A stretch of 64,000 bases of DNA from a virus. The DNA is taken from positions 1 through 64,000 of IMG/VR virus record IMGVR_UViG_3300027917_000042. One strand, 5' to 3'. This document shows, piece by piece, positions 13,612 through 22,300 of the stretch (position 1 is the first letter of the stretch; every line of letters begins with the position of its first letter). The position numbers were made by a program, and so were the translations under genes. The notes below the pieces were generated by a model. The model saw nothing but the letters and a program-made list of their open reading frames with translations. It was not told the DNA's origin and did not search any database.

Positions 13612-13679
13612 AAATTTTGAAACGGTGGTGGAAATTTTTGACCGCAGACTTGCCGGACCTGTCTGACTGGGGCCGGTGA
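13608..13679 (+). CDS. 23-residue amphipathic micro-ORF
   Basis: ATG overlaps the preceding stop (ATGA), with GAGG upstream. It reads MKILKRWWKFLTADLPDLSD then WGR: a basic, tryptophan-rich N-terminus and an acidic C-terminus. The composition resembles small membrane-interacting peptides. Evidence is positional only. Confidence 0.3.
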   Translation: MKILKRWWKFLTADLPDLSDWGR

Positions 13680-13689
13680 AGGTGGAACC

Positions 13690-13956
13690 ATGAACAAGAG
13701 CAGACTATTCATGATCGCCATGTTGTTCGTCTGGGTGAACGCCGAGGCCGAGACTATGGTGGGTGATTATCCGTGGTGTGCCACAGACGGCTATATCTAC
13801 GAGTGCTACTACACCAACCCGTCCAGATGCGAGGAAGCGGCTGAGATGGCCGGAGAATCGCGCTGGTGCGAAAGGAACCCCGAGGTCTACGAGCTGGGTC
13901 GCCCGTGGGAGAAGTACCGCAGGCCGGGCTGGCATGGAGACTACGGCGACATCTGA
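13690..13956 (+). CDS. Secreted cysteine-containing protein (88 aa)
   Basis: An 88-residue protein with a clear Sec signal peptide: basic start MNKSR, hydrophobic core LFMIAMLFVWV and a likely cleavage after NAEA near residue 20. The mature part has four cysteines in a pattern WC-A...EC-YY...RC-EEA...WCERNP, which recalls the small DUF3551-type periplasmic proteins known mainly from alphaproteobacteria. It would be disulfide-bonded in the periplasm. A phage gene of this type could act on the envelope or in superinfection exclusion; that is inference. It precedes a non-coding control segment. Confidence 0.75.
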   Translation: MNKSRLFMIAMLFVWVNAEAETMVGDYPWCATDGYIYECYYTNPSRCEEAAEMAGESRWCERNPEVYELGRPWEKYRRPGWHGDYGDI

Positions 13957-14048
13957 TAGACTCCGGGGCGTACCTCCCCAAAAGGTGCGTTCTCGAACTT
14001 GGCAGTGAGAATCTCCGGCAGGCTTGCAAGGCCCTTATGGAGAATTCC

Positions 14049-14089
14049 GGCCCCTGATTGGCTTACCGGCCTTGATGGGGCCTTTTTTT
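14049..14089 (+). terminator. Intrinsic terminator with T7 tract
   Basis: GGCCCC (14049-14054) pairs with GGGGCC (14077-14082), with a smaller GGC/GCC pairing inside the loop, followed by seven T (14083-14089). It ends the exonuclease-recT-ssb operon. Confidence 0.85.
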
Positions 14090-14120
14090 GTGCGCAAATC
14101 TGCGCAACCCCACCAGAACT

Positions 14121-14169
14121 CAATGACTTAGGTCGCGCAACCCGGCCAACAAACCCTTGTAAGTCATTG
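14121..14169. repeat. 10-base inverted repeat CAATGACTTA / TAAGTCATTG
   Basis: CAATGACTTA (14121-14130) and TAAGTCATTG (14160-14169) are perfect complements separated by 29 bases. They lie just upstream of the 14193 promoter and are placed like an upstream regulator-binding pair. Confidence 0.8.
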
Positions 14170-14192
14170 ATCTAAGCCCTAAAACTGCAGTG

Positions 14193-14201
14193 TGATATAA
14201 T
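14193..14201 (+). promoter_or_regulatory. Extended -10 promoter (TGaTATAAT)
   Basis: A perfect TATAAT (14196-14201) with the extended TG motif one base upstream (14193-14194) in an AT-rich pocket; no good -35 box at 17 bases. Host sigma70 should read it. It points at the genes at 14261 and 14500. Confidence 0.8.
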
Positions 14202-14207
14202 GTAATT

Positions 14208-14230
14208 GTGGTAAATCACTGTATTACCAC
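14208..14230 (+). promoter_or_regulatory. Operator-like palindrome at the transcription start
   Basis: GTGGTAA (14208-14214), nine bases, TTACCAC (14224-14230): a perfect inverted repeat that begins seven bases after the -10 box and so covers the expected transcription start. A repressor bound here would block the promoter; alternatively it is a 5' stem of the transcript. Confidence 0.7.
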
Positions 14231-14260
14231 GTGTTCTTTAACAACCAAAGGAGAACCGCC

Positions 14261-14500
14261 ATGCAGAAACGTCTGCAGTACGAGGTGCGTCGCATCCGCA
14301 AGGGCCCCCACGCTGGCAAGTGGATATGGGAAGTCGGATACATCGATCAGATCGTGCCGGGTTTCAACTGTTTCTCCATCGAGGCGTCCTCCCGGGGCAG
14401 CCGTCGATGGGACGACCCGGAGAAGATCGGCCTGTATACCCACGCCATTGCCGCTCGCAGCGCGGCCCGAGCCGCCATCCGCAAACTGGGAGGTGCGTGA
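14261..14500 (+). CDS. Hypothetical protein (79 aa)
   Basis: The frame opens at 14231; ATG 14261 with AAAGGAG upstream is chosen. The 79-residue basic product starts MQKRLQYEVRRIRKGPHAGK and ends in an Ala/Arg-rich helix (AIAARSAARAAIRKLGGA). First gene after the extended -10 promoter, so likely expressed early by host RNA polymerase. Function unknown. Confidence 0.7.
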   Translation: MQKRLQYEVRRIRKGPHAGKWIWEVGYIDQIVPGFNCFSIEASSRGSRRWDDPEKIGLYTHAIAARSAARAAIRKLGGA

Positions 14501-14766
14501 TGCAAGTAGTCAAGTACCGGCACCCGGTCCAAGGGCTGGGAACCAAGGCGGCACTGGTCGTCGAGAAGCGCACGCTGCTCCACATCCTTTTCATGGATGG
14601 CAAGCTGCACCCGCGCACGGCACCGAAGTCCGAGCAGCGTTACATGACGCCGCTCACCAAGAACGGCAAGCCCTACCCACTGGGCAGGGCGAAACGGCTC
14701 TTCCGCCACTACGGCAGGGCTTTCGGGATGACCAAGGCAGCCCAACGCTTTCTCTCCGAAGCGTAA
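14500..14766 (+). CDS. Hypothetical basic protein (88 aa)
   Basis: ATG overlaps the preceding TGA (TGATG). It is 88 residues, strongly basic ('LGRAKRLFRHYGRAFGMTKA'), which suggests nucleic-acid binding. It ends just before a strong terminator. With 14261 it forms a two-gene operon under the 14193 promoter. Confidence 0.7.
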   Translation: MQVVKYRHPVQGLGTKAALVVEKRTLLHILFMDGKLHPRTAPKSEQRYMTPLTKNGKPYPLGRAKRLFRHYGRAFGMTKAAQRFLSEA

Positions 14767-14772
14767 CCAGAG

Positions 14773-14803
14773 GGGGCCCGCACTCGCGGGCCCCTTCCTT
14801 TTT
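14773..14803 (+). terminator. Strong intrinsic terminator
   Basis: GGGGCCCGC (14773-14781), loop ACTC, GCGGGCCCC (14786-14794), then TTCCTTTTT. A nine-base-pair perfect GC stem. Confidence 0.9.
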
Positions 14804-14811
14804 GGGCCGTA

Positions 14812-14848
14812 TTACCTGATACTGGTATTGCGATGTTGATACAGGTAA
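14812..14848 (+). promoter_or_regulatory. Inverted repeat before the 14855 gene
   Basis: TTACCTG (14812-14818) and CAGGTAA (14842-14848), 23 bases apart, with flanking GATAC/GATAC similarity. It sits directly before the ATG at 14855, whose ribosome-binding site (AGG within the right arm) would be hidden by the stem. It could be an operator or a translational control element. Confidence 0.55.
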
Positions 14849-14854
14849 CAGCCC

Positions 14855-15055
14855 ATGACGACTGCAAAGACCCAGCGGGTCCACGACGCGCAGCCGCCGA
14901 CTGTCGTTCGAATCACGCGCATTGCCTATCGATGCGGCTGCACCAAGACCATTGGTCCATGGACCAAGGGTGACACTCCAGCCATGTGCCTGACACATGG
15001 CTCGACCGTCGCCAGCGTCGAACACACCGACAAGGAAATCCACCCGGCAGCCTAA
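14855..15055 (+). CDS. Small Cys/His protein (66 aa)
   Basis: A 66-residue protein starting MTTAKTQRVHDAQ. It contains 'YRCGCTKTIGPW' and 'MCLTHG', giving CxC...CxxH, a possible single zinc-binding site. The last plus-strand gene; its end overlaps the end of the minus-strand 15052 gene by four bases, tail to tail. Function unknown. Confidence 0.6.
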   Translation: MTTAKTQRVHDAQPPTVVRITRIAYRCGCTKTIGPWTKGDTPAMCLTHGSTVASVEHTDKEIHPAA

Positions 15056-15351
15056 CGATTTTCGCCACAGTAACGACTGTTCGGATACTGGAGGCACAGC
15101 TCATCGAGCAATTCCTCCAGCTCATCCATGACATCGTCGTACCACTCGGTATCCCCGGCACGCTCGGCTTCCCGTAGCTCCTTGCGCAGGTCACGGATGT
15201 CCGACTCCATGTAGTCCTGATGGAACTGCTGGAATTCGGCTGCCTTGACGTAACGAGTATCGACGGCGAACACGGTCGAGACAAACCCGGCCAGCAGAAC
15301 GATGTTGGTGACCACCGAGCCGATGTGCAGGCTCTTGCTGATTCCAGCCAT
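15052..15351 (-). CDS. Membrane-anchored coiled-coil lysis-cassette protein
   Basis: ATG ending 15351 has AGGAG eight bases upstream, preferred to the TTG at 15357. The 99-residue product has one N-terminal membrane span (residues about 10-32, 'IGSVVTNIVLLAGFVSTVFA'), then a charged, helical region (FQQFHQDYMESDIRDLRKEL) and a tail with two cysteines near the end. Size, topology and place directly after the holin gene resemble an inner-membrane spanin (Rz-like), but no outer-membrane partner was found, so this is a tentative call. It ends the late operon. Confidence 0.65.
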   Translation of the reverse strand: MAGISKSLHIGSVVTNIVLLAGFVSTVFAVDTRYVKAAEFQQFHQDYMESDIRDLRKELREAERAGDTEWYDDVMDELEELLDELCLQYPNSRYCGENR

Positions 15352-15353
15352 AG

Positions 15354-15869
15354 TCAATGCTCCTGTGCCGCCATGACTTGCGTCTTCTGCTTGCTGCCCA
15401 CGCTGGACCCGAACCAGAAGTCCATCACCTTCATGACCCCAGCAGTGAGGACGCCGACCAGACCGGCGACCAGCTCTTCAGCGCCCTCCGGCGGGTGCCA
15501 GTCGCCCGAGACCAGCAGGTAGAGCATGACGAAGTAGCCTAGCGTATAGACCACGGACAGCACCACCTGCGGCCACATGCCGAGCTTCGCCGCCATCTCG
15601 CGGGCGCTGCCCCGGTCCTTCTGGTGCAACTCCTGCTCGCGGATGCCCAGCTCGCGCATCTTGGTCTTGAAGGTCTGGTCGCTTTCCTTGACCTTCATCA
15701 GCACCTCCGGGTTGCCGGAGAGTATGGCCTCCTCGACCTTGTCCTCCTCGATACCCAGAGCCTCACCCAGCACGGCGACTGCCATGCCGCCGAACGGGCC
15801 TCCGACTGCGGTCGCCACCGTGGGTGCCAACTTCTTCAGCACCGACAGGGCTTTTTTCCCAAAGCTCAT
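15354..15869 (-). CDS. Holin of the GTA 3-TM type
   Basis: A 171-residue protein. It opens with a Gly/Ala-rich helix ('KKLAPTVATAVGGPFGGMAV'), has a long soluble charged middle ('QKDRGSAREMAAKLGMW'), and ends with two hydrophobic spans ('VVLSVVYTLGYFVMLYLLVS' and 'LVAGLVGVLTAGVMKVMDFW') and the 'FWFGSSVGSKQK' tail. This is the pattern of the three-TM holin family first described from gene transfer agents. It makes membrane lesions that let the endolysin, encoded just upstream, out to the peptidoglycan. Ribosome-binding site GAGGAGG. Confidence 0.85.
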   Translation of the reverse strand: MSFGKKALSVLKKLAPTVATAVGGPFGGMAVAVLGEALGIEEDKVEEAILSGNPEVLMKVKESDQTFKTKMRELGIREQELHQKDRGSAREMAAKLGMWPQVVLSVVYTLGYFVMLYLLVSGDWHPPEGAEELVAGLVGVLTAGVMKVMDFWFGSSVGSKQKTQVMAAQEH

Positions 15870-15872
15870 CGC

Positions 15873-16313
15873 TCAGCCTCCTCGCTTGCGTAATTCGACA
15901 TGTCCCCAATCCAGCAATTTCTGATCCTTTGTCGATCCATCCGTATCCCAGTCTCCGCCCCAGCGCAGGCTGACGCGCATTTCCGCAGCGGCGGCGGTCA
16001 TCAGCCCGGCTATGTGAGCGAAGATATGAGTATCGTTCCACGGGATCGTGCCGTTGACCCACGGGGCAAAATCGATCGCCAGCGAATTCGGCTCGCCGTT
16101 ATCTCTGGTGTAGTTGTGTTTCGAGTCCGGCCATCGTTTCGTTGAGGCCCCGGATTCCTGAAGTGCGTTTTGTACTTCTTCGCCCCGCCAGCCGTGAACG
16201 ATGGTGATGTCGTAAGGTGACAGCTCCAGCGCCCGCTCCGCGATGGCCCGCAACACCGGGTCACAAGTCTTCAGCTTGCTCATCGACTTGGATCCATAAC
16301 TGTAACCGTTCAC
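15873..16313 (-). CDS. Endolysin, M15-type L-Ala-D-Glu peptidase
   Basis: A 146-residue protein with GTG start (GGAGG six bases upstream). Zinc ligands are visible as 'SKHNYTRDNGEPNSLAIDFA' (His and Asp of the S-x-H...D pair) and 'LLDWGHVEL' (the W-G-H-x-E pair); 'GWRGEEVQNALQESG' is the typical N-terminal block. This is the VanY/T5-endolysin-like peptidase fold that cuts stem peptides in Gram-negative peptidoglycan. It has no signal peptide or membrane span, so it needs the holin. Its start overlaps the giant gene's end by four bases. Confidence 0.92.
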   Translation of the reverse strand: MNGYSYGSKSMSKLKTCDPVLRAIAERALELSPYDITIVHGWRGEEVQNALQESGASTKRWPDSKHNYTRDNGEPNSLAIDFAPWVNGTIPWNDTHIFAHIAGLMTAAAAEMRVSLRWGGDWDTDGSTKDQKLLDWGHVELRKRGG

Positions 16314-19300
16314 CGCAATCCTCCCTTACTGACGTCTGCATATAGCTCAGCGGTGGCCGGGTACTTCTTTTGCAGCCAGCCGATGACTTCCTCGTCGGAC
16401 AGTTTCTGCCGCTCTTCCCACATCTCCTCGGTCATGATCAGCGGCGGCAGCTCTTCGGGCCTGACGTCTTCGCCCGGTTCCTTGAACCCGGACCCCGGTC
16501 TGCCGACGTACCACTCCAAGGCTGCCTTCTCGATCTCGCGATACTTCTTCTCCAGCTCCATCAGCTTGGCTTCGGGGGTCATCACCTTGTTGCGCATGAC
16601 CTCGTCAATCTCTTTACGGATCTCGCGGATCTCCTTGCTGGAATCCTTGACGTCTCGGATGGCGTCATAAACCTGCTCGTTGGTCAGGCCCTTGAAGTAG
16701 CGGGCACGCCGGGCCATGTAACCTTTTTCCAGATGATCTGGCAGGCGCTCGCCTTCCTCGATGTCGCGCATGGTCTCCTCGACCTGCACCGCCGCCTTGC
16801 GGAAGTCGTACAACATGGACTCCCAAGCTGTCCGCCGGGGGAAGGTCGCGCCCTCTTCTACCTTCGGCAGGACAATGACGTTGCGCCCGTCTTCCATCTT
16901 CTCGTAGCTCACGGGTGGCTCGTAGCCACGCCAGAACCGCTTCATGATGGGCAGCTGATCCGCCCTGAGCTGCGGGGCCTTGGCGTACTTGTCCGACTGG
17001 GCCCGGATCGCGGTGTCGGTCGCCATCATGATGTAGCTGCCCAGCGTGCCGAAATAACCGCGCATGATGTGTTCCACCATCATGGGTGACTCGATGAAGT
17101 CCGGCAGCATCGGCCAGTCGTAGGGCATGGCTTCGGCAATCTCTCGCGCCGTGGGACTGGTCGTCTCCGTGTACTGGTAACGCGGATCCACCTTCTGCAG
17201 GTAGTACGGAACGATCGGGCCCTTGAAGAAGCTGTTGTAATTGCGAGCGGCCTCGACCAGCGGCGTGACCAGCTGAATCTGTCGCAGGTCGAAGTTGAAC
17301 ATCTCGCCAATGATCCAGCCAAGACGATCCATGGCGAGCTTGGTGGCGTCGTCGGCGTCCGACTCGATCCACTCCCACATCCGCTCCGGCACGGTCCCGT
17401 ACAGCGCCCCCACTTCGAACGGCTTCGGCTGACGGTAGTGCATGTCGCCGACCCAGAAATGCCAGTAGAGATCCTTGTCTTCCTGAGTGAGACGCTTGTA
17501 CCGCTCGTCGTCGCGGTTGTACCAGTACAGCGCCAGCGTCGCCATGGTGATGATCATCGATTTCAGCAACGTAACCCCGGCAGCTTTCACGCCTTCGCCC
17601 ATCTGCCGCTGACCGTAACGGTACAGGCCCTGCATTCTGGCATTCAGGAAAGGCACGGTCTGGATGAAGAACGCCACGATCGGCAGGTCGCCATGCTTGG
17701 CGAAGTTCATCAGATCCTTGGACTCGAATACCGCCTCCATCACAGAGCCGGTCTCGTCGAGTGCGGGCTTGTAGCCGTAGGCGATGCGGTTCGAGTTCTC
17801 CATGGCGGCAGCCACGTCGTTATAGGCATGCGCCAACCGGAACGGCGTGTTCAAAATCTTGCCTTTGACACCACTGCGGCGCACAGCTCGCTTGATCGAT
17901 TTGCTCATCGCCGCAGGATCCCCGGCATTGATGTAGCCGGAGTAGAACGCAGCGCCGGACGCCATCATCGTTTTCATCTGCTTGGATAGGGTCAGCGCCT
18001 CGCCGATCCCGGCCAAAGATCTATCAGGTCGCAGCATCTTGGCGTAGCGACTGTTGACGAAAGCCATCGGCCCGTCCCGCATCCAGTTCGCGCCCATGAA
18101 GGCCGGGTCCAGCGTGATCATGGTCGTCAGCAACCGCTTGGTGAAACGGAACGGAGCCATCGCCAGTGACCCGAAGAAGCTCTGGAAGTGCCGCTGGTTG
18201 ATTGCCGTCAGCGAGCGGAACAGTAGCTCATCGTGGACGTGGTAGAACTCTTTCTTGCCGTTGCGCAGGATCGTGATGACGTCCGGGTCTTTCGGCGTGC
18301 CCACCACCCACATCTTTTTCAGCGCCGAAAGCGCCGCCTGATCCATGTCGGCCACGTCGATGCCGACGTTGCTGAGCCGCCGTTTCAGGTCGCCCTCGGC
18401 GATCGTCTTCTCTTCGAGGAACTCGAAGCCTTTCACCTTGGTGACCATGCCGGACCCGTCGAGCGCGTCGATCGTCATGAGCGCCGCGTTGTTCCTCATC
18501 GTGGTCTGCATCAGCATGTTCAGGTTGATGAGGATGTTTTCCATCGGGTTGCCGAGCATGCTCTTGCCGCCGCGCAGCTTGCGGATCGGCGATCGCTGGT
18601 TCGCCAGTCCCTGCGTCAGCATCTGTCTGGCGACTGCTGATGTGCCCGTCAGGGTCGGCGGCACCGTGCCGGACTGCTCGCTGAAACCCGCGCCCAGCTG
18701 ATCATCCCTGAGGCGATAGAACGGAATGTAGTCGGCGTTCTCCCACAAGGGCCGGGTCTCTGGATTGATGACGCCAGCGGTCTGGGCCCAGTCCAGCATT
18801 TCCTTCATGAACTGTGCGTAGTCGTCGGCGACTTGCTCGAACACGGGGTTCTGCTCGCCCAGCCAGAGCCCGGCAGCGATCGCTTTCGGGCTCAACAGCT
18901 GTTCCCGACCTGCCCGTTGGATCTGATCCTGAATCTCCTGCGGCAGGCTGCCATCGAGAATGCCCTGCCATACCGCCTCGCGGATCCATTCCAGCTCAGA
19001 CGGCGGGGCCCGCATGTACTGTTCTGCGCCCACGTCGGCCAGTTTCCCGAAGGGTACCGACTGGGTCCGCTCCAGATGCTGCTTGATGTTAAACAACATC
19101 CCCTCTGAGCCTTCCTTGCCAATGCCTTCGAGGTACAGGCGCTTGGCCCGGCGGGCCACCATGAACTTGCCCCACTCATCGATGCGCTTGCCGACAGGTT
19201 CGAGGATTTTCAGCAGGCCATTGCTGCCTTCCTTTACCTGAGACACACCGTCACGCCATTCCAGCGTGCCCTCCATCAGGGTCACGTAGATCTGCGAGTC

Positions 19301-22300
19301 TGGTGACGTGGTCAGATGCGCATGCTTGTACGGGTCCAGCTCGGGCGGCAATCCCTGCTGTCCGTAGTAAGAACGGATGGCGTGGCGGATCCCGGCGAAC
19401 TGATCAAGCAAGGCTTGTTCAATGTGCGCCTTCTTGTTTTCGACGCCGAGAACTCGATACACGAAGCTCTGGAATCTCTCCAAAGGCCCGGGGCCTTCCC
19501 CGGCTACCTTCTGGTCCAGCTCCTTCAGGCCCTCTGCCTGCTCAGGCGGTGGCGCACGAGAGAACAATGGCAGGCCACGATCATTCAGCTCGGTTTCCAG
19601 CTTCGGCGGGATGTCGATCATCCACGCGCCGAATGCTTTGGCGGCAGATTCCAGCTCATCCATCACGATGGCTTCGAGCTGTTTTCTGACATCACGAGAG
19701 TCCATGTGATACAGACGCTTGTCTTCATCACTTACCCAGTCAGCCCGAGTGCCGTATGTCGTGATCGCTTTCGCTGGATCTGCCTGACTGTTCCACCCTG
19801 TCTTGTCGCCAGATGAAGTCACTCTCGTGACCTTTTTCTGCAACACGAAGATCGGCTCACGCTTGATGCGCTGCCGCTCTGCTGCAACTTCTTCCTTGGT
19901 CGCAATCAGGTAATAATCATTGACCTCAACTTCGCGGAACTCGCCTTGCTGACCGCTAAGCATCCGGTACTTGTCTCCCATGCTCTTCGGTCTTTTCCAG
20001 ATCTTTTCCCGAAACACTGCGTCGTCAGCCCATTGACGGCTCGCGCCCAATGCTCTGGTGTTGATCCGGTATTTACCAAAGTCCACATCCTCGGGGACCG
20101 TCACTTCTTCGCCGTAACTGTTGGCGATGTATTCGTCGATCTCCTCCTCGGTCATGCGGGTTTCTTTCACCCGGTACTTCTGTCTGATTTCCTTCTCGAC
20201 TGCTTCAATGGGCTTGTCGAAATAAGGGATCATCCCGGCTTCCATATTTGGCTTGCCTTTGATCGCGCCCCATTCGACTTTGGTGCCAAACTTTTTCAGC
20301 AGCTTGTTGGTAAAGACGTTCGGCTGAATCTTGTTGTAAACCGAGCGGCTGCCGGTCATGAATCTTGGCGAGTATCCGCCTGCCGCCATTTGCCTGTGGC
20401 CCGTCAAGTCCACAGCATCGACGCCCACAAAGTTGACGTCACTGCCGCTTGCAGAACGAGCCTCTTCCTCGTCGGCAATGACCTGCTTGGCGACGGCGTT
20501 ACCGAGGAACTGCGGCAGATCTTCCCGGGTTACGACATACCGGGTCTTGGCCTCGCCCTTGTCATAAGTTTGCAGCCGGTATAGACGGTCAACATTCTCG
20601 TTAGCCCACTCGTACAGGTTGCCCGAGTAACCAGCATCTCTTGCTTTCTGAAATTTCCTCGCGATGGACGTGTCTTTGAACTCTGATTCTGGCGGGATCT
20701 CATTGGAAGGTGTGTTCTGGAACAGCGCATTGGGCCCGGCAAACCCTTCGACGTTAGACGAGCTGACCACCTCGACATAATCGTAGAGCTGCCCGGCGTT
20801 CCAGCGGAACCCATGCACTTCGCCATTGGCGATGGCGACTTTCTTGATGCCTCGTCGATTCGCCTCGGCAAGCGCCCATTTCAATGCGAGCAGGTGATAA
20901 GTTTTTTCGAAAGGCGCTGGATCCATGCCCGTCTCAGCACGGTGAATCTTGTCCTCCCGCTCTGTAAACTCCAGAGCCATCTGGCCTATCGAAGAATCTC
21001 TGAAATCACTGAGATCATTAACCAGATCGCTGAGCTTGTAATCGCCACCTCGTTCTTTATACGACTGCGGCAGCCACTCCTGCGCCGGGACAAGAGTTGT
21101 CTCATCGAACAGCGGACCCTGACCATTGCGGCTGATCTTGTTTAGATACCCGGCCAGTGCCTCGGCATACGCCCCGGTCACCATTCGATTCTGCTGATCA
21201 AACTCCGGGTGAGTGACGTCGTAGGTCAGATCCAGATCTCGCAGCGAACGAAACAGCTGCTTGATCAATGTGCTTTTGATTTCAGCGACTTTGTCAGGCG
21301 CGAAGATTTCCTTGATATCGTCTGGCGTAATGACCGCATCGACCCAGCCAGCCGAGCCGGTGGCCCGCCAGTCGGGAGCCGGAGAACCGTCATACCATTG
21401 ATAGGTGTGCGTGCCGTCATCGCTGACTTTTGCTTTCGGATAGGCGATGACAGTTTTTCCGTCATATTCCCTGAAATACGCAAACTTGCCTGTCAGTGCG
21501 TTTGCAATGATCGCTCCGTACTGAGCCTCGTTCTCGTTTTTGTGAGGCGTGTTATTTTGGGCAAGACGTTCCAGCATGGCCCGATTGGCAAACGTGCCAA
21601 GAGCTTCAAGCATCTGATCGGTGACCCTGCCAAGCGGTGCGGCGTGCTTCGAATCCAGCGTGCTGAGATTCTGGAACTGGTTGCGCGGATGTTTGCCAAC
21701 GACCTGATCCAGCCATTTTTGGCGGAAGTGAAATGCAGGGCCGCCGGGATTCTCCATCAGCTGTTCGGCAGATGGATTATCGTTCCACTGTTTGTGAGTT
21801 TCTCCGTAGACGATGAAGTCCATGAGGTCTACGAAGCTCATCGTCTCCAGAGCATCCTCGATCAGCGTCTCGCCTTTCGGGCGCACACTGCGGTTGTACT
21901 CGTTCAGATGCAGCTGGTGAATTTCTTCTTTCAGTCGCCGTGCTGTCTCCGGGCTCTTCACCCCGGCATCACGCAACTCCTGATGCCAGTCAGACTGGAT
22001 CTCATCGATGAACAGGATCTTCTCGCCATCAGGCGTATAGCGAATGTCATGCCGCAAGTGAACAATGATGTTGGGGATGTCATCCCAGTGAGCATCCGCA
22101 GTAAAGAGAGTCTCGTTGATGTCCCATTGAATCAACGTCTCTTCGTAATCTTCGCCGCCTTCGAGGTTGTAAGAAGGCCCGGTCCACTTGGTGGCTGGGA
22201 GCTGCTCCTGCTCATCTACCCACTCGCGAATGCTTTCGGTCACGTCCTCGGCAGCCATGGCGGTGCCCCAGTCCGTGCCATCAATGGTCAGGTCGTACTC

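Larger units (their letters stand above)
13957..14260. other. Non-coding control segment, possible small RNA
   Basis: About 304 bases with no supported protein gene. In order: two related blocks, GAGAATCTCCGGC (near 14008) and GAGAATTCCGGC (near 14041); an intrinsic terminator (14049-14089); a GTGCGCAAATCTGCGCA repeat near 14089-14106; a 10-base inverted repeat (14121-14169); and an extended -10 promoter with an overlapping operator-like palindrome (14193-14230). The part before the terminator, from about 13960, could be a short structured RNA, or simply the 3' untranslated region of the 13690 gene. Confidence 0.6.

Noticed and set aside
13957-14110. Possible phage attachment site
   Set aside because: No integrase gene in the window and no tRNA-like core; the repeats are better explained as terminator and operator elements.
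14855-14925. GTTCGAATC string suggesting a tRNA T-arm
   Set aside because: No complementary stems around it and no acceptor or anticodon arms; it lies within a coding gene.
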